From Pseudomonadota bacterium (GTDB lineage Bacteria > Pseudomonadota > Alphaproteobacteria > Rhizobiales > Rhizobiaceae), in contig JAEWKX010000256.1 in NCBI GenBank assembly GCA_023393575.1, positions 1 to 6,482 of the forward strand: a DNA stretch of 6,482 bases. Direction: 5' to 3'. This document shows positions 1 through 6,482 of this stretch, piece after piece; the first letter of the stretch is position 1, and each line of letters begins with the position of its first letter. A model generated the notes under the pieces. It saw only the letters and a program-made list of their open reading frames with translations. It was not told where the DNA came from and searched no databases. A program made the position numbers and the translations under genes.

Positions 1-3000
1 TCCTGATCCTGACGCAGCCGCAGGAGATCGAGGAAATCCATTACCGGTATGCCATGGCGGGGGCGGATATTATCGAGACGAACACGTTCTCCTCAACCCG
101 CATTGCCCAGGCGGATTACCAGATGGAGAACGCGGTATATGACCTTAACCGAGATGGCGCGAGGCTTGCACGGCGCGCCGCGCTCAGGGCGGAGAAGGAA
201 GATGGCAGGCGGCGTTTCGTAGCGGGCGCGATCGGGCCCACCAATCGCACGGCATCCATTTCGCCGGACGTCAACAATCCCGGTTACCGAGCCGTTTCAT
301 TCGATGACCTCAGGGGCGCCTATGGAGAGCAGATCGACGGGCTTATCGATGGCGGCGCCGACATTATCCTCATCGAGACAATCTTCGACACCCTGAACGC
401 CAAGGCGGCAATCTTCGCCTGCGAGGAACGTTTCGCGGAGAAGGGGGTACGGCTGCCGGTGATGATCTCCGGCACGATCACCGATCTCTCCGGACGCACC
501 CTGTCGGGACAGACGCCCTCCGCATTCTGGTACTCGGTGCGGCATGCCAATCCATTCACCATCGGCCTCAACTGCGCGCTTGGCGCCGATGCAATGCTGC
601 CGCACCTGCAGGAGCTCTCGGGTGTGGCCGACACCTTCATCTGCGCCTATCCGAATGCGGGCCTGCCGAACGAGTTCGGCCAGTATGACGAGACGCCGGC
701 CGACATGGCGCGGCAGGTGGCGGAATTCGCCCGCGAAGGCCTGATCAACGTCATCGGCGGCTGTTGTGGCTCCACGCCGGAACACATTCGGGCGATAGCC
801 GAGGCCGTTGCGGGTTTCGCTCCGCGGACGGTACCCGAGCACAGACCGGTCATGTCGCTCGCCGGGCTCGAGCCGTTCCTGCTTACCAAGGACATTCCGT
901 TCGTCAACGTCGGCGAGCGGACAAATGTCACGGGTTCCGCCAAGTTCCGCAAGCTGATCACCGCAGGCGACTATGCCGCCGCGCTCGTCGTGGCGCGCGA
1001 TCAGGTGGAGAACGGCGCCCAGATCATCGACATCAACATGGACGAGGGCCTCATCGATTCCGGCCGTGCCATGGTCGAGTACCTCAATCTCATCGCCGCC
1101 GAGCCTGATATCGCGAAGGTGCCGGTGATGATCGATTCTTCCAAGTTCGAGATCATCGAGGCGGGTCTGAAATGCGTTCAGGGCAAGGCGGTGGTCAACT
1201 CCATCTCCCTCAAGGAGGGTGAGGAGAAGTTTCTCGAGCAGGCGCGTCTCCTGCGCAATTACGGCGCGGCGGTTGTCATCATGGCCTTCGACGAGCAGGG
1301 GCAGGCGGACAGCTACGAACGGAAGGTCGAAATCTCCGAGCGCGCCTACAAGCTATTGACGGAGGAGGTGAACTTCCCCCCGGAGGATATCATCTTCGAT
1401 CCGAACATCTTCGCCGTCGCGACCGGGATCGAGGAGCACAACAACTACGGCGTCGATTTCATCGAGGCGACGCGCACGATCCGCGAGCGCATGCCGCTGG
1501 TGCACATATCCGGCGGCGTCTCCAACCTTTCCTTCTCCTTCCGCGGCAACGAGCCGGTGCGCGAGGCGATGCATGCGGTTTTCCTCTACCATGCCATTCA
1601 GGTCGGCATGGATATGGGCATCGTCAATGCAGGGCAGCTCGCAGTCTACGAATCGATCGATCCGGACCTGCGGGAGGCCTGCGAAGACGTCGTCCTCAAT
1701 CGCCGAGCGGATGCGACCGAGCGTCTCCTGGAAGTGGCCGATCGCTATCGTGGTGCGGCTGGCAAGGAAGCCAGGGCGCAGGATCTTGCCTGGCGTGAGT
1801 GGCCGGTTGAAAAGCGCCTCCAGCATGCGCTGGTCAACGGCATCACCGAATTCATCGAGGCGGATACCGAAGAGGCGAGGCTGCAGGCGAAGCGCCCCCT
1901 TGACGTGATCGAGGGCCCGTTGATGGCGGGAATGAACGTGGTCGGCGACCTGTTCGGCTCGGGCAAGATGTTCCTGCCGCAGGTGGTGAAGTCGGCGCGG
2001 GTGATGAAGCAGGCGGTTGCCGTCCTCCTGCCCTTCATGGAGGAGGAGAAGCGCCTGAACGGCGGGGAGGGCCGCCGGTCCGCGGGCAAGGTCCTGATGG
2101 CGACCGTGAAGGGCGATGTCCACGATATCGGGAAGAACATCGTCGGTGTCGTTCTCGCCTGCAACAACTACGAGATCATCGATCTCGGCGTCATGGTGCC
2201 CGCGACGAAGATCCTGGAAACGGCGGTGGCGGAGAAGGTCGATATCATCGGCCTCTCCGGGCTCATTACCCCCTCGCTCGACGAGATGGCGCATGTGGCG
2301 TCCGAGATGGAGCGACAGGGCTTCGACATTCCGCTGCTGATCGGCGGCGCAACGACGAGCCGGGTTCACACCGCGGTCAAGATCCACCCGCGGTACAGCC
2401 AAGGACAGGCGGTCTACGTGACCGATGCCAGCCGCGCCGTAGGTGTTGTTTCCTCCCTGCTGTCGCCCGACGCCAAGTCGGGATATGTGGATACTATCCG
2501 GGCTGAATATGCGAAGGTCGCGGCGGCCCATGCGCGGAGCGAAGCGGAAAAGAAGCGATTGCCCCTGGCGCGCGCCCGCGAAAATGCCGAAAAGCCCGAT
2601 TGGACGAATTATCGTCCGACCCGTCCGTGCTTTCTCGGGACACGCAGCTTCGACCACTATGACGTGTCACAACTGGCGAGCTACATCGACTGGACGCCAT
2701 TCTTCCAGACATGGGAACTGAAGGGGCGTTTCCCCGCGATCCTGGACGACGAAAAGCAGGGCGAGGCGGCGCGCCAGCTATGGACGGACGCCCAGGCGAT
2801 GCTGGCCAAGATCATCGAGGAGAATTGGTTCAGGCCGCGCGCCGTGATCGGCTTCTGGCCCGCCAATACGGTGGGTGACGACATCCGGCTGTTTACCGAC
2901 GAGACGCGCGCGCAAGAACTTGCCACGTTCTTTACGCTCCGGCAGCAATTGTCGAAGAGAGACGGACGTCCGAACATTGCCCTGTCCGACTTCGTCGCCC

Positions 3001-3569
3001 CTTCCGGCAGCGGTATCGACGACTATGTCGGCGGCTTCGTCGTGACGGCCGGCTTCGAGGAGATCGCCATCGCCGAACGTTTCGAACGGGCCAACGACGA
3101 CTATTCGTCGATTCTGGTCAAGGCGCTTGCCGACCGGTTCGCCGAGGCCTTTGCCGAGAGCATGCATGAGCGGGTGCGCCGGGAGTTCTGGGGCTATGCT
3201 CCTGACGAAAACTTCACCAACGACGAACTCGTCAGCGAGGCCTATGCCGGAATCCGGCCGGCTCCGGGCTATCCTGCCCAGCCGGACCATACGGAGAAGG
3301 AGACGCTTTTCCGTCTTCTCGATGCGGAGGCCCAGACGGGGGTGAAGCTGACCGAAGGCTATTCGATGTGGCCGGGCTCCAGCGTCTCCGGCCTCTATAT
3401 CGGCCATCCGGATTCCTATTATTTCGGGGTCGCGAAGGTCGAGCGCGACCAGGTCGAGGACTACGCGCAACGCAAGGGCATGGCGGTCGAGGAGGTGGAG
3501 CGCTGGCTGGGGTCGATCCTCAACTATATGCCGGCTCAACCCGGTGAGGGATCGGAGGAAGCGGCCTAG
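1..3569 (+). CDS. metH: Cobalamin-dependent methionine synthase MetH, 5'-truncated by the window edge
   Basis: Transfers the methyl group of 5-methyltetrahydrofolate to homocysteine through enzyme-bound cobalamin, giving methionine in the cytoplasm. The reading frame is open from base 3, and the codons before the first ATG (base 54) already read as MetH ([13 protein letters not shown]), so that ATG is internal. About 56 N-terminal residues are missing by comparison with the E. coli protein. Numbered from the base-54 Met (1171 residues to the stop): homocysteine domain to about 260, with zinc ligands Cys174, Cys237 and Cys238; methylfolate domain about 285-550 ([21 protein letters not shown]); helical cap about 575-670; B12 domain about 678-810, with DVHDIG (axial His690) and GLSGLITPS; AdoMet reactivation domain about 830-1155, with DWTPFF (Asp879) and RPAPGYP (Arg1068, Tyr1073). 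These align with E. coli Cys247/310/311, His759, Asp946, Arg1134 and Tyr1139 from memory. A short acidic tail follows NYMPAQ. The promoter and any upstream riboswitch lie outside the window. Confidence 0.97.
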   Translation, partial: LILTQPQEIEEIHYRYAMAGADIIETNTFSSTRIAQADYQMENAVYDLNRDGARLARRAALRAEKEDGRRRFVAGAIGPTNRTASISPDVNNPGYRAVSFDDLRGAYGEQIDGLIDGGADIILIETIFDTLNAKAAIFACEERFAEKGVRLPVMISGTITDLSGRTLSGQTPSAFWYSVRHANPFTIGLNCALGADAMLPHLQELSGVADTFICAYPNAGLPNEFGQYDETPADMARQVAEFAREGLINVIGGCCGSTPEHIRAIAEAVAGFAPRTVPEHRPVMSLAGLEPFLLTKDIPFVNVGERTNVTGSAKFRKLITAGDYAAALVVARDQVENGAQIIDINMDEGLIDSGRAMVEYLNLIAAEPDIAKVPVMIDSSKFEIIEAGLKCVQGKAVVNSISLKEGEEKFLEQARLLRNYGAAVVIMAFDEQGQADSYERKVEISERAYKLLTEEVNFPPEDIIFDPNIFAVATGIEEHNNYGVDFIEATRTIRERMPLVHISGGVSNLSFSFRGNEPVREAMHAVFLYHAIQVGMDMGIVNAGQLAVYESIDPDLREACEDVVLNRRADATERLLEVADRYRGAAGKEARAQDLAWREWPVEKRLQHALVNGITEFIEADTEEARLQAKRPLDVIEGPLMAGMNVVGDLFGSGKMFLPQVVKSARVMKQAVAVLLPFMEEEKRLNGGEGRRSAGKVLMATVKGDVHDIGKNIVGVVLACNNYEIIDLGVMVPATKILETAVAEKVDIIGLSGLITPSLDEMAHVASEMERQGFDIPLLIGGATTSRVHTAVKIHPRYSQGQAVYVTDASRAVGVVSSLLSPDAKSGYVDTIRAEYAKVAAAHARSEAEKKRLPLARARENAEKPDWTNYRPTRPCFLGTRSFDHYDVSQLASYIDWTPFFQTWELKGRFPAILDDEKQGEAARQLWTDAQAMLAKIIEENWFRPRAVIGFWPANTVGDDIRLFTDETRAQELATFFTLRQQLSKRDGRPNIALSDFVAPSGSGIDDYVGGFVVTAGFEEIAIAERFERANDDYSSILVKALADRFAEAFAESMHERVRREFWGYAPDENFTNDELVSEAYAGIRPAPGYPAQPDHTEKETLFRLLDAEAQTGVKLTEGYSMWPGSSVSGLYIGHPDSYYFGVAKVERDQVEDYAQRKGMAVEEVERWLGSILNYMPAQPGEGSEEAA

Positions 3570-3633
3570 TTGTCGAAGCTATGAAGGTTGTTCACTCGTC
3601 CGGTGCAATGCTGCCTTCCAGGCGCATGCCCGT
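3570..3633. other. Short gap between convergent metH and the ABC operon
   Basis: These 64 bases separate the metH stop (TAG, 3567-3569) from the stop of the leftward ATPase gene (TGA, complement of 3634-3636). I see no GC-rich hairpin followed by a T-run on either strand. The best pairing is a weak 5-base stem, GAAGG (3583-3587) with CCTTC (3614-3618), across a 26-base loop. Transcription from both sides probably ends by another route, such as Rho, or overlaps. Confidence 0.7.
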
Positions 3634-4689
3634 TCACTCGCGAACGACGAGAAGGTCCTGAGAGGAGAAGTTGAGCGTCACCGTCTCGCCCGGAGCCGGC
3701 ATGGCCAGGTCCGGGGCGTTGAACGTGTCGAAGGAGATTGCATTCGCGCCGACGGCGATCCTGGTGCGTACCACGGATCCGAGAAAGCTGGATGAAATGA
3801 CCTGCCCGCGCAGGCTGCTGTCACCGCTACCGCTGACGGATCCGGCTTCCGGCCGCAGGGCGAGGAGGATCGGATCGCCGGTATTGCGGCCTTCCGGCAT
3901 TTCGCGCAGCGCAACCAGCTGGTCACCGATGCGCACGGTCCGGGCAGCGGAATCCTCCACCGACGCCTCGATCATATTGAGCGTGCCGACGAAGGATGCG
4001 ACGAAGCGGGTGGCCGGCCGGTTGTAGATTTCCGATGGCGTTCCGATCTGATCGGCGCGGCCGGCATTCATGACGACGATGCGGTCGGAGATGGAAAGCG
4101 CCTCCTCCTGGTCGTGGGTCACGAACACCGTCGTGATGACGAGCTGCCGCTGGATCTGGCGGATTTCCTCGCGCAGCGAGATGCGGATCTTGGCGTCGAG
4201 CGCCGAAAGCGGCTCGTCGAGCAGAAGCAATTGCGGCTTTGGGGCGAGCGCCCTGGCGAGCGCCACGCGCTGCTGCTGGCCACCGGACATCTGGTACGGG
4301 TAGCGATCCGCCAGGTGCTCCAGGCGGATCAGCGCCAGCATTTCGTTCACGCGTGCCTCGATCGCCGCCTTCGGCGTGCCGGCCACCTTCAGTCCGAAAG
4401 CGACGTTGTCGAAGACGTTCATGTTGGGAAACAGCGCATAGGCCTGGAAGACCATGCCGATATTGCGCTGGTTGGTCTTCAGGTGGGTCTGGTTCTCGCC
4501 GTTGATGCTGATCGTCCCGCCGCTCGGGGCCTCGAAGCCGGCGATCATCCTGAGAACCGTGGTCGTCCCGCAGCCGGACGGCCCGAGGAACGAGACGAAT
4601 TCGCCCTTCTCGATCGACAGGTCGAAGTCCTTCACCACCTGCACGGGACCGAAACTTTTCTGGAGGTTGTCGAGAACCAGGAACGACAT
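3634..4689 (-). CDS. ABC importer ATPase, PotA-like (spermidine/putrescine/iron family), with an altered Walker A motif
   Basis: A 351-residue cytoplasmic ATPase that would power the two permeases encoded just upstream. Motifs in order: Walker A at 36-44 reads GPSGCGTTT, with Thr42 where family members have the catalytic Lys; Q-loop Gln82 (FQAYALFPNM); signature MSGGQQQR 134-141; Walker B LLLLDE 154-159; D-loop SALD 162-165; H-loop His192 (VTHDQEEA). A C-terminal regulatory TOBE-type domain covers about 240-348 (LALRPEA 276-282). The length is normal for the PotA/AfuC/PhnT group. The ATG start is supported by TAAGGA nine bases upstream, which overlaps the stop codon of the preceding permease, so translation is probably coupled. 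It is the last gene of the operon. The family is clear but the substrate is not: polyamine, iron(III) and aminoethylphosphonate importers look alike at this level. Without the Walker A lysine the protein may bind or hydrolyse ATP poorly; this is inferred from the general behaviour of the family. Confidence 0.93.
   Translation of the reverse strand: MSFLVLDNLQKSFGPVQVVKDFDLSIEKGEFVSFLGPSGCGTTTVLRMIAGFEAPSGGTISINGENQTHLKTNQRNIGMVFQAYALFPNMNVFDNVAFGLKVAGTPKAAIEARVNEMLALIRLEHLADRYPYQMSGGQQQRVALARALAPKPQLLLLDEPLSALDAKIRISLREEIRQIQRQLVITTVFVTHDQEEALSISDRIVVMNAGRADQIGTPSEIYNRPATRFVASFVGTLNMIEASVEDSAARTVRIGDQLVALREMPEGRNTGDPILLALRPEAGSVSGSGDSSLRGQVISSSFLGSVVRTRIAVGANAISFDTFNAPDLAMPAPGETVTLNFSSQDLLVVRE
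4564..4566 (-). other. Walker A lysine codon replaced by threonine (ACG)
   Basis: Read on the minus strand, this codon is ACG (Thr42) in the ATPase P-loop. The canonical residue is Lys (AAG or AAA), which contacts the ATP phosphates. AAG would differ by one base, at 4565. The frame is intact on both sides (GPSGCG before, TTVLRMIAGFE after), so this is a substitution and not an indel. Confidence 0.9.
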
Positions 4690-4698
4690 GCAACGAAA

Positions 4699-4704
4699 TC
4701 CTTA
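4699..4704 (-). promoter_or_regulatory. Ribosome binding site of the ATPase gene, overlapping the permease stop codon
   Basis: On the minus strand TAAGGA contains both the TAA stop of the PotC-like permease and the AAGGA Shine-Dalgarno core. Nine bases separate it from the ATG at 4689-4687. The spacing is good, and the overlap suggests translational coupling. It fixes the ATPase start. Confidence 0.8.
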
Positions 4705-5493
4705 AATGCGCGAAGGCGCGGCCTTGCTGAAGCGCGACACGACCTGGATAAGACCGAGGCAGCCCCAGGTGATGGCAAAGGCGATGACCGAGAGGGCGAA
4801 GGGTTCATAGGCCTTGTTGGCGCCGATCCGCTGGAGATAGGGGCCGAAAGCCGGACGGTCCAGCAAAGCGGCCAGGGTAAACTCGCCGATGACGATCGCG
4901 AAGGTGAGGAAGGCGCCCGAGAGGACGGCGGGAACCACATTTGGCAGGATGACGCGTCGGAGGATCGTGAACCAGCCGGCACCGAGGCTCTGTGCGGCCT
5001 CCGTGAGGGTCGCGACGTCGATCGTCCGCAGCCCGGTATCGACCGCCCGATACATGTAGGGCAAGGCCAGGATGGTGTAACCGAAGGCGAGGAGTGCGTT
5101 GGTACCGAAGACGGAACCGGTCAGCGGAAGCCAGCTCGATGTGTTGTAGAGGCGGATATAGCCGAAGACGATGACGATCGCCGGAATCACCAGCGGCAAG
5201 AGGGTCACGAACTCCACGTAGGGACGAGCCCAGGGCATCTTCAGCCGCACCCAGAATGCCGTCGGCACGACGATCAGGATGCCGATCGCGATCGTCACCA
5301 GGGCCATCACCACCGAATAGGTGAAGGTGGCCTGGAACTGGGGGTCCGCGAGGACCTCCCGATAGGCATCGAAGGAATAGACGCCACGCCGCGCCTTCAG
5401 GGAAAACTCGAAAAGCCCTCCCAGCGGCACGAAGAAATAGAGCAGACCGAAGGTCAGGACCGCCCAGCCCATGATACGCGCGCCGATGCTCAT
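4702..5493 (-). CDS. ABC importer permease, PotC-like
   Basis: A 263-residue inner-membrane permease, one half of the predicted transmembrane channel. Hydrophobic segments lie at about 8-28, 58-82, 93-113, 131-150, 187-211 and 231-253, the six-helix plan of the PotC class. The ATPase-docking EAA loop is clear: EAAQSLGAGWFTILRRVILP, residues 165-184. The MSIGARIM start is chosen over upstream starts in the same frame because upstream of it this frame overlaps the PotB-like gene and reads as proline/arginine-rich nonsense. GAGGTGG (complement of 5499-5505) sits at good distance, and its ATG overlaps the PotB-like TGA as ATGA. This overlap implies coupled translation and a 1:1 partnership. Assignment to the polyamine-type (PotC/PhnV-like) permeases is firm at family level. 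The transported compound cannot be read from the sequence. Confidence 0.93.
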   Translation of the reverse strand: MSIGARIMGWAVLTFGLLYFFVPLGGLFEFSLKARRGVYSFDAYREVLADPQFQATFTYSVVMALVTIAIGILIVVPTAFWVRLKMPWARPYVEFVTLLPLVIPAIVIVFGYIRLYNTSSWLPLTGSVFGTNALLAFGYTILALPYMYRAVDTGLRTIDVATLTEAAQSLGAGWFTILRRVILPNVVPAVLSGAFLTFAIVIGEFTLAALLDRPAFGPYLQRIGANKAYEPFALSVIAFAITWGCLGLIQVVSRFSKAAPSRI

Positions 5494-6365
5494 TTGAGCC
5501 ACCTCTCGGCGCGGATGCGCAGCCAGATGTAGACGACGTTGGCGACTGCGGTGACGACGATCATGCCGAAGGCCATGGCATAGCCGAGGTTCGGGTTGCC
5601 GAGCACGTCGCCGCGGATCTGGGCGAAGAGCTGGATCGGCACGATGTTCAGGCTGGATCCCGTCAGGGCGATGGCGGTGGCCACGGCACCGAAGGCATTG
5701 GCGAACAGCAGTGCGAAGGTCCCGAGCAGCGAGGGAAACAGGATCGGCAGCGCCACCATGCGCCAGTATTGCAGGGTCGTGGCGCCGAGCACCTGCGCGG
5801 CTTCCCGCCATTCGCGGCGCAGGCCTTCCAGCGCCGGCGTGATGATCAGGATCATCAGCGGGATCTGGAAGAACAGGTAGGTGACGGTGAGGCCCCAGAA
5901 GCTCAGGATGTTGAACCCGAGGTCGCGCTGCAGGACGATCCCGAAGTTCTGGCGAAGAAACACAGTCACCAGGCCGACCGGGCCGAAGGTCGCCAGGAAG
6001 GCGAAGGCGAGCGGCACGCCGGCGAAGTTCGACGCGACGCCGGAGAATGTCATCAGCGGCGAGCGGACCCAGCCCGGTACGGCCCTGAAGACGACGGCGA
6101 CGGCCATGCCGAAGCCGATCAGGCAGCCCAGCGCCGCCGAGGCGGCGGATATCTTGATCGAGATCCAGTAGCTGGAGGGGATCGTCCCGCTGTTGAGGTC
6201 GATGACGTTCTGCAGCGTGAAGGAACCGTCGCGGGTCTGAAACGCGCCGATCACGATGTGCATGGTCGGCAGGACCAGGAACAGCAGCACAAAGATCGTG
6301 AAGGGCATGAGGCCGAGCCAGGTCAGCGGCATGCGCGGCCTTGGCAGGGGCGAAGCTTGGTTCAT
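5490..6365 (-). CDS. ABC importer permease, PotB-like
   Basis: A 291-residue inner-membrane permease and the first gene of the visible operon. It pairs with the PotC-like protein. Hydrophobic segments lie at about 15-38, 68-93, 105-127, 152-178, 205-232 and 262-283, typical of the PotB class. The ATPase-contact loop is EAAQVLGATTLQYWRMVALP, residues 188-207. The start chosen is MNQASPLPRPRM: hydrophobic sequence begins soon after it, and a purine-rich GAGGGAGAAG stretch (complement of 6375-6384) precedes it. The frame stays open upstream to the window edge, with a TTG at 6452-6450, but that 29-residue extension is arginine/proline-rich and unlike an importer N-terminus. The 3' end overlaps the next gene by 4 bases (ATGA). 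No binding-protein gene is visible between it and the window edge, so either it lies further upstream or elsewhere, or the operon starts here. Confidence 0.92.
   Translation of the reverse strand: MNQASPLPRPRMPLTWLGLMPFTIFVLLFLVLPTMHIVIGAFQTRDGSFTLQNVIDLNSGTIPSSYWISIKISAASAALGCLIGFGMAVAVVFRAVPGWVRSPLMTFSGVASNFAGVPLAFAFLATFGPVGLVTVFLRQNFGIVLQRDLGFNILSFWGLTVTYLFFQIPLMILIITPALEGLRREWREAAQVLGATTLQYWRMVALPILFPSLLGTFALLFANAFGAVATAIALTGSSLNIVPIQLFAQIRGDVLGNPNLGYAMAFGMIVVTAVANVVYIWLRIRAERWLK
5499..5505 (-). promoter_or_regulatory. Ribosome binding site of the PotC-like permease
   Basis: GAGGTGG on the minus strand lies inside the 3' end of the PotB-like gene. Its GAGG core is 8 bases from the ATG at 5493-5491. 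It decides the start within a much longer open frame that runs on to about 6450. Confidence 0.75.
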
Positions 6366-6374
6366 CGGCGCGAT

Positions 6375-6384
6375 CTTCTCCCTC
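6375..6384 (-). promoter_or_regulatory. Probable ribosome binding site of the PotB-like permease
   Basis: The minus strand reads GAGGGAGAAG. The GGAG core leaves 12 bases to the ATG at 6365-6363, slightly longer than ideal. No better-placed site precedes Met12 or the upstream TTG, so it favours the 291-residue start. Confidence 0.5.
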
Positions 6385-6407
6385 GGCTCGTCTGGCGGTC
6401 TGTGGCG

Positions 6408-6437
6408 AAAATACGGCGAGCGCCGCTGAAATGGCAA
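6408..6437 (-). promoter_or_regulatory. Candidate sigma-70-like promoter of the ABC operon
   Basis: The minus strand reads TTGCCA (complement of 6432-6437; 5 of 6 match to TTGACA), an 18-base spacer, then TATTTT (complement of 6408-6413; 4 of 6 match to TATAAT). Initiation would fall near 6400, giving a leader of roughly 35 bases before the PotB-like ATG. It sits in one of the few AT-richer spots of this end of the window. This is a consensus match only, and no operator is evident. Confidence 0.35.
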
Positions 6438-6442
6438 GCCCC

Positions 6443-6459
6443 GCCCGCACAAAACGGGC
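6443..6459. repeat. Small inverted repeat upstream of the ABC operon
   Basis: GCCCG (6443-6447) and CGGGC (6455-6459) can form a 5-base stem around a 7-base loop, just upstream of the candidate -35 box on the minus strand. A second palindromic run, CGGCGTGCCG, is at 6461-6470. There is no T-run after it on either strand, so it is not a standard terminator. It could be a chance product of high GC, a remnant after an upstream gene, or a regulator site. Confidence 0.3.
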
Positions 6460-6482
6460 CCGGCGTGCCGTGGGAGCGCTTT

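Larger units (their letters stand above)
6366..6482. other. Upstream region of the ABC operon, no convincing gene
   Basis: These 117 bases lie between the PotB-like start and the window edge. All three minus-strand frames are open or nearly so, but their translations are low-complexity arginine/proline-rich and resemble no binding protein. One frame ends in a TGA overlapping the PotB-like ATG, which I regard as chance. The stretch holds the candidate promoter and a small inverted repeat. Confidence 0.55.

Noticed and set aside
54..56. ATG at base 54 as the metH start
   Set aside because: In-frame codons from base 3 already encode conserved MetH sequence, and the protein would lack the start of its homocysteine-binding barrel. 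The true start is outside the window.
1353..2657. A 434-codon open frame on the - strand opposite metH
   Set aside because: It is an antisense shadow of highly conserved metH sequence, with no supporting start context or family resemblance.
2778..3539. A 253-codon open frame on the - strand opposite the metH 3' end
   Set aside because: Same reasons: it lies entirely inside metH, and its composition is that of an antisense shadow.
3583..3618. GAAGG/CCTTC hairpin as a metH terminator
   Set aside because: The stem has only 5 pairs, the loop is 26 bases and no T-run follows.
4114..5532. A 472-codon open frame on the + strand opposite the ATPase and the PotC-like permease
   Set aside because: Its translation is rich in Arg, Asp, Glu, Gly and His, has no recognisable fold, and mirrors the coding strand of two well-supported genes. 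Long antisense frames are common in GC-rich genomes with strong third-position bias.
5494..6450. Upstream extension of the PotC-like frame, which could suggest one 582-residue protein, with a hydrophobic run near 6400-6450 resembling a signal peptide
   Set aside because: The extension overlaps the PotB-like gene in another frame and reads as low-complexity sequence. The GAGGTGG site and the ATGA overlap place the true start at 5493. The hydrophobic run is short and followed by nonsense.
6443..6459. GCCCG/CGGGC hairpin as a terminator of an upstream gene
   Set aside because: The stem is short and no T-run follows on either strand.

Overview
The window is GC-rich and gene-dense. The codon use and the wording of its proteins point to an alphaproteobacterium of the rhizobial group (Rhizobium, Agrobacterium or Sinorhizobium-like). 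This is judged from remembered resemblance of the MetH and ABC proteins, not from a search.

Bases 1-3569 (+ strand) carry nearly all of metH, the cobalamin-dependent methionine synthase. Only the extreme N-terminus is cut off by the window edge. All five functional blocks are recognisable: homocysteine/zinc, methyl-tetrahydrofolate, cap, B12 and AdoMet reactivation. The key residues inspected are present.

Bases 3570-3633 are a 64-base gap between convergent genes, with no convincing terminator.

Bases 3634-6365 (- strand) hold a compact three-gene ABC importer operon, transcribed leftward: a PotB-like permease, then a PotC-like permease (4-base ATGA overlap), then a PotA-like ATPase (12-base gap, with its Shine-Dalgarno site on the preceding stop codon). 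Together they would form the membrane and motor part of a polyamine/iron/phosphonate-type uptake system. No substrate-binding protein lies in the window, so the substrate is open.

Bases 6366-6482 look non-coding and contain a plausible sigma-70-like promoter for the operon. I did not find a new kind of system here. The one striking anomaly is in the ATPase: its Walker A lysine reads threonine (GPSGCGTTT instead of GPSGCGKTT), while every other nucleotide-binding motif is intact.
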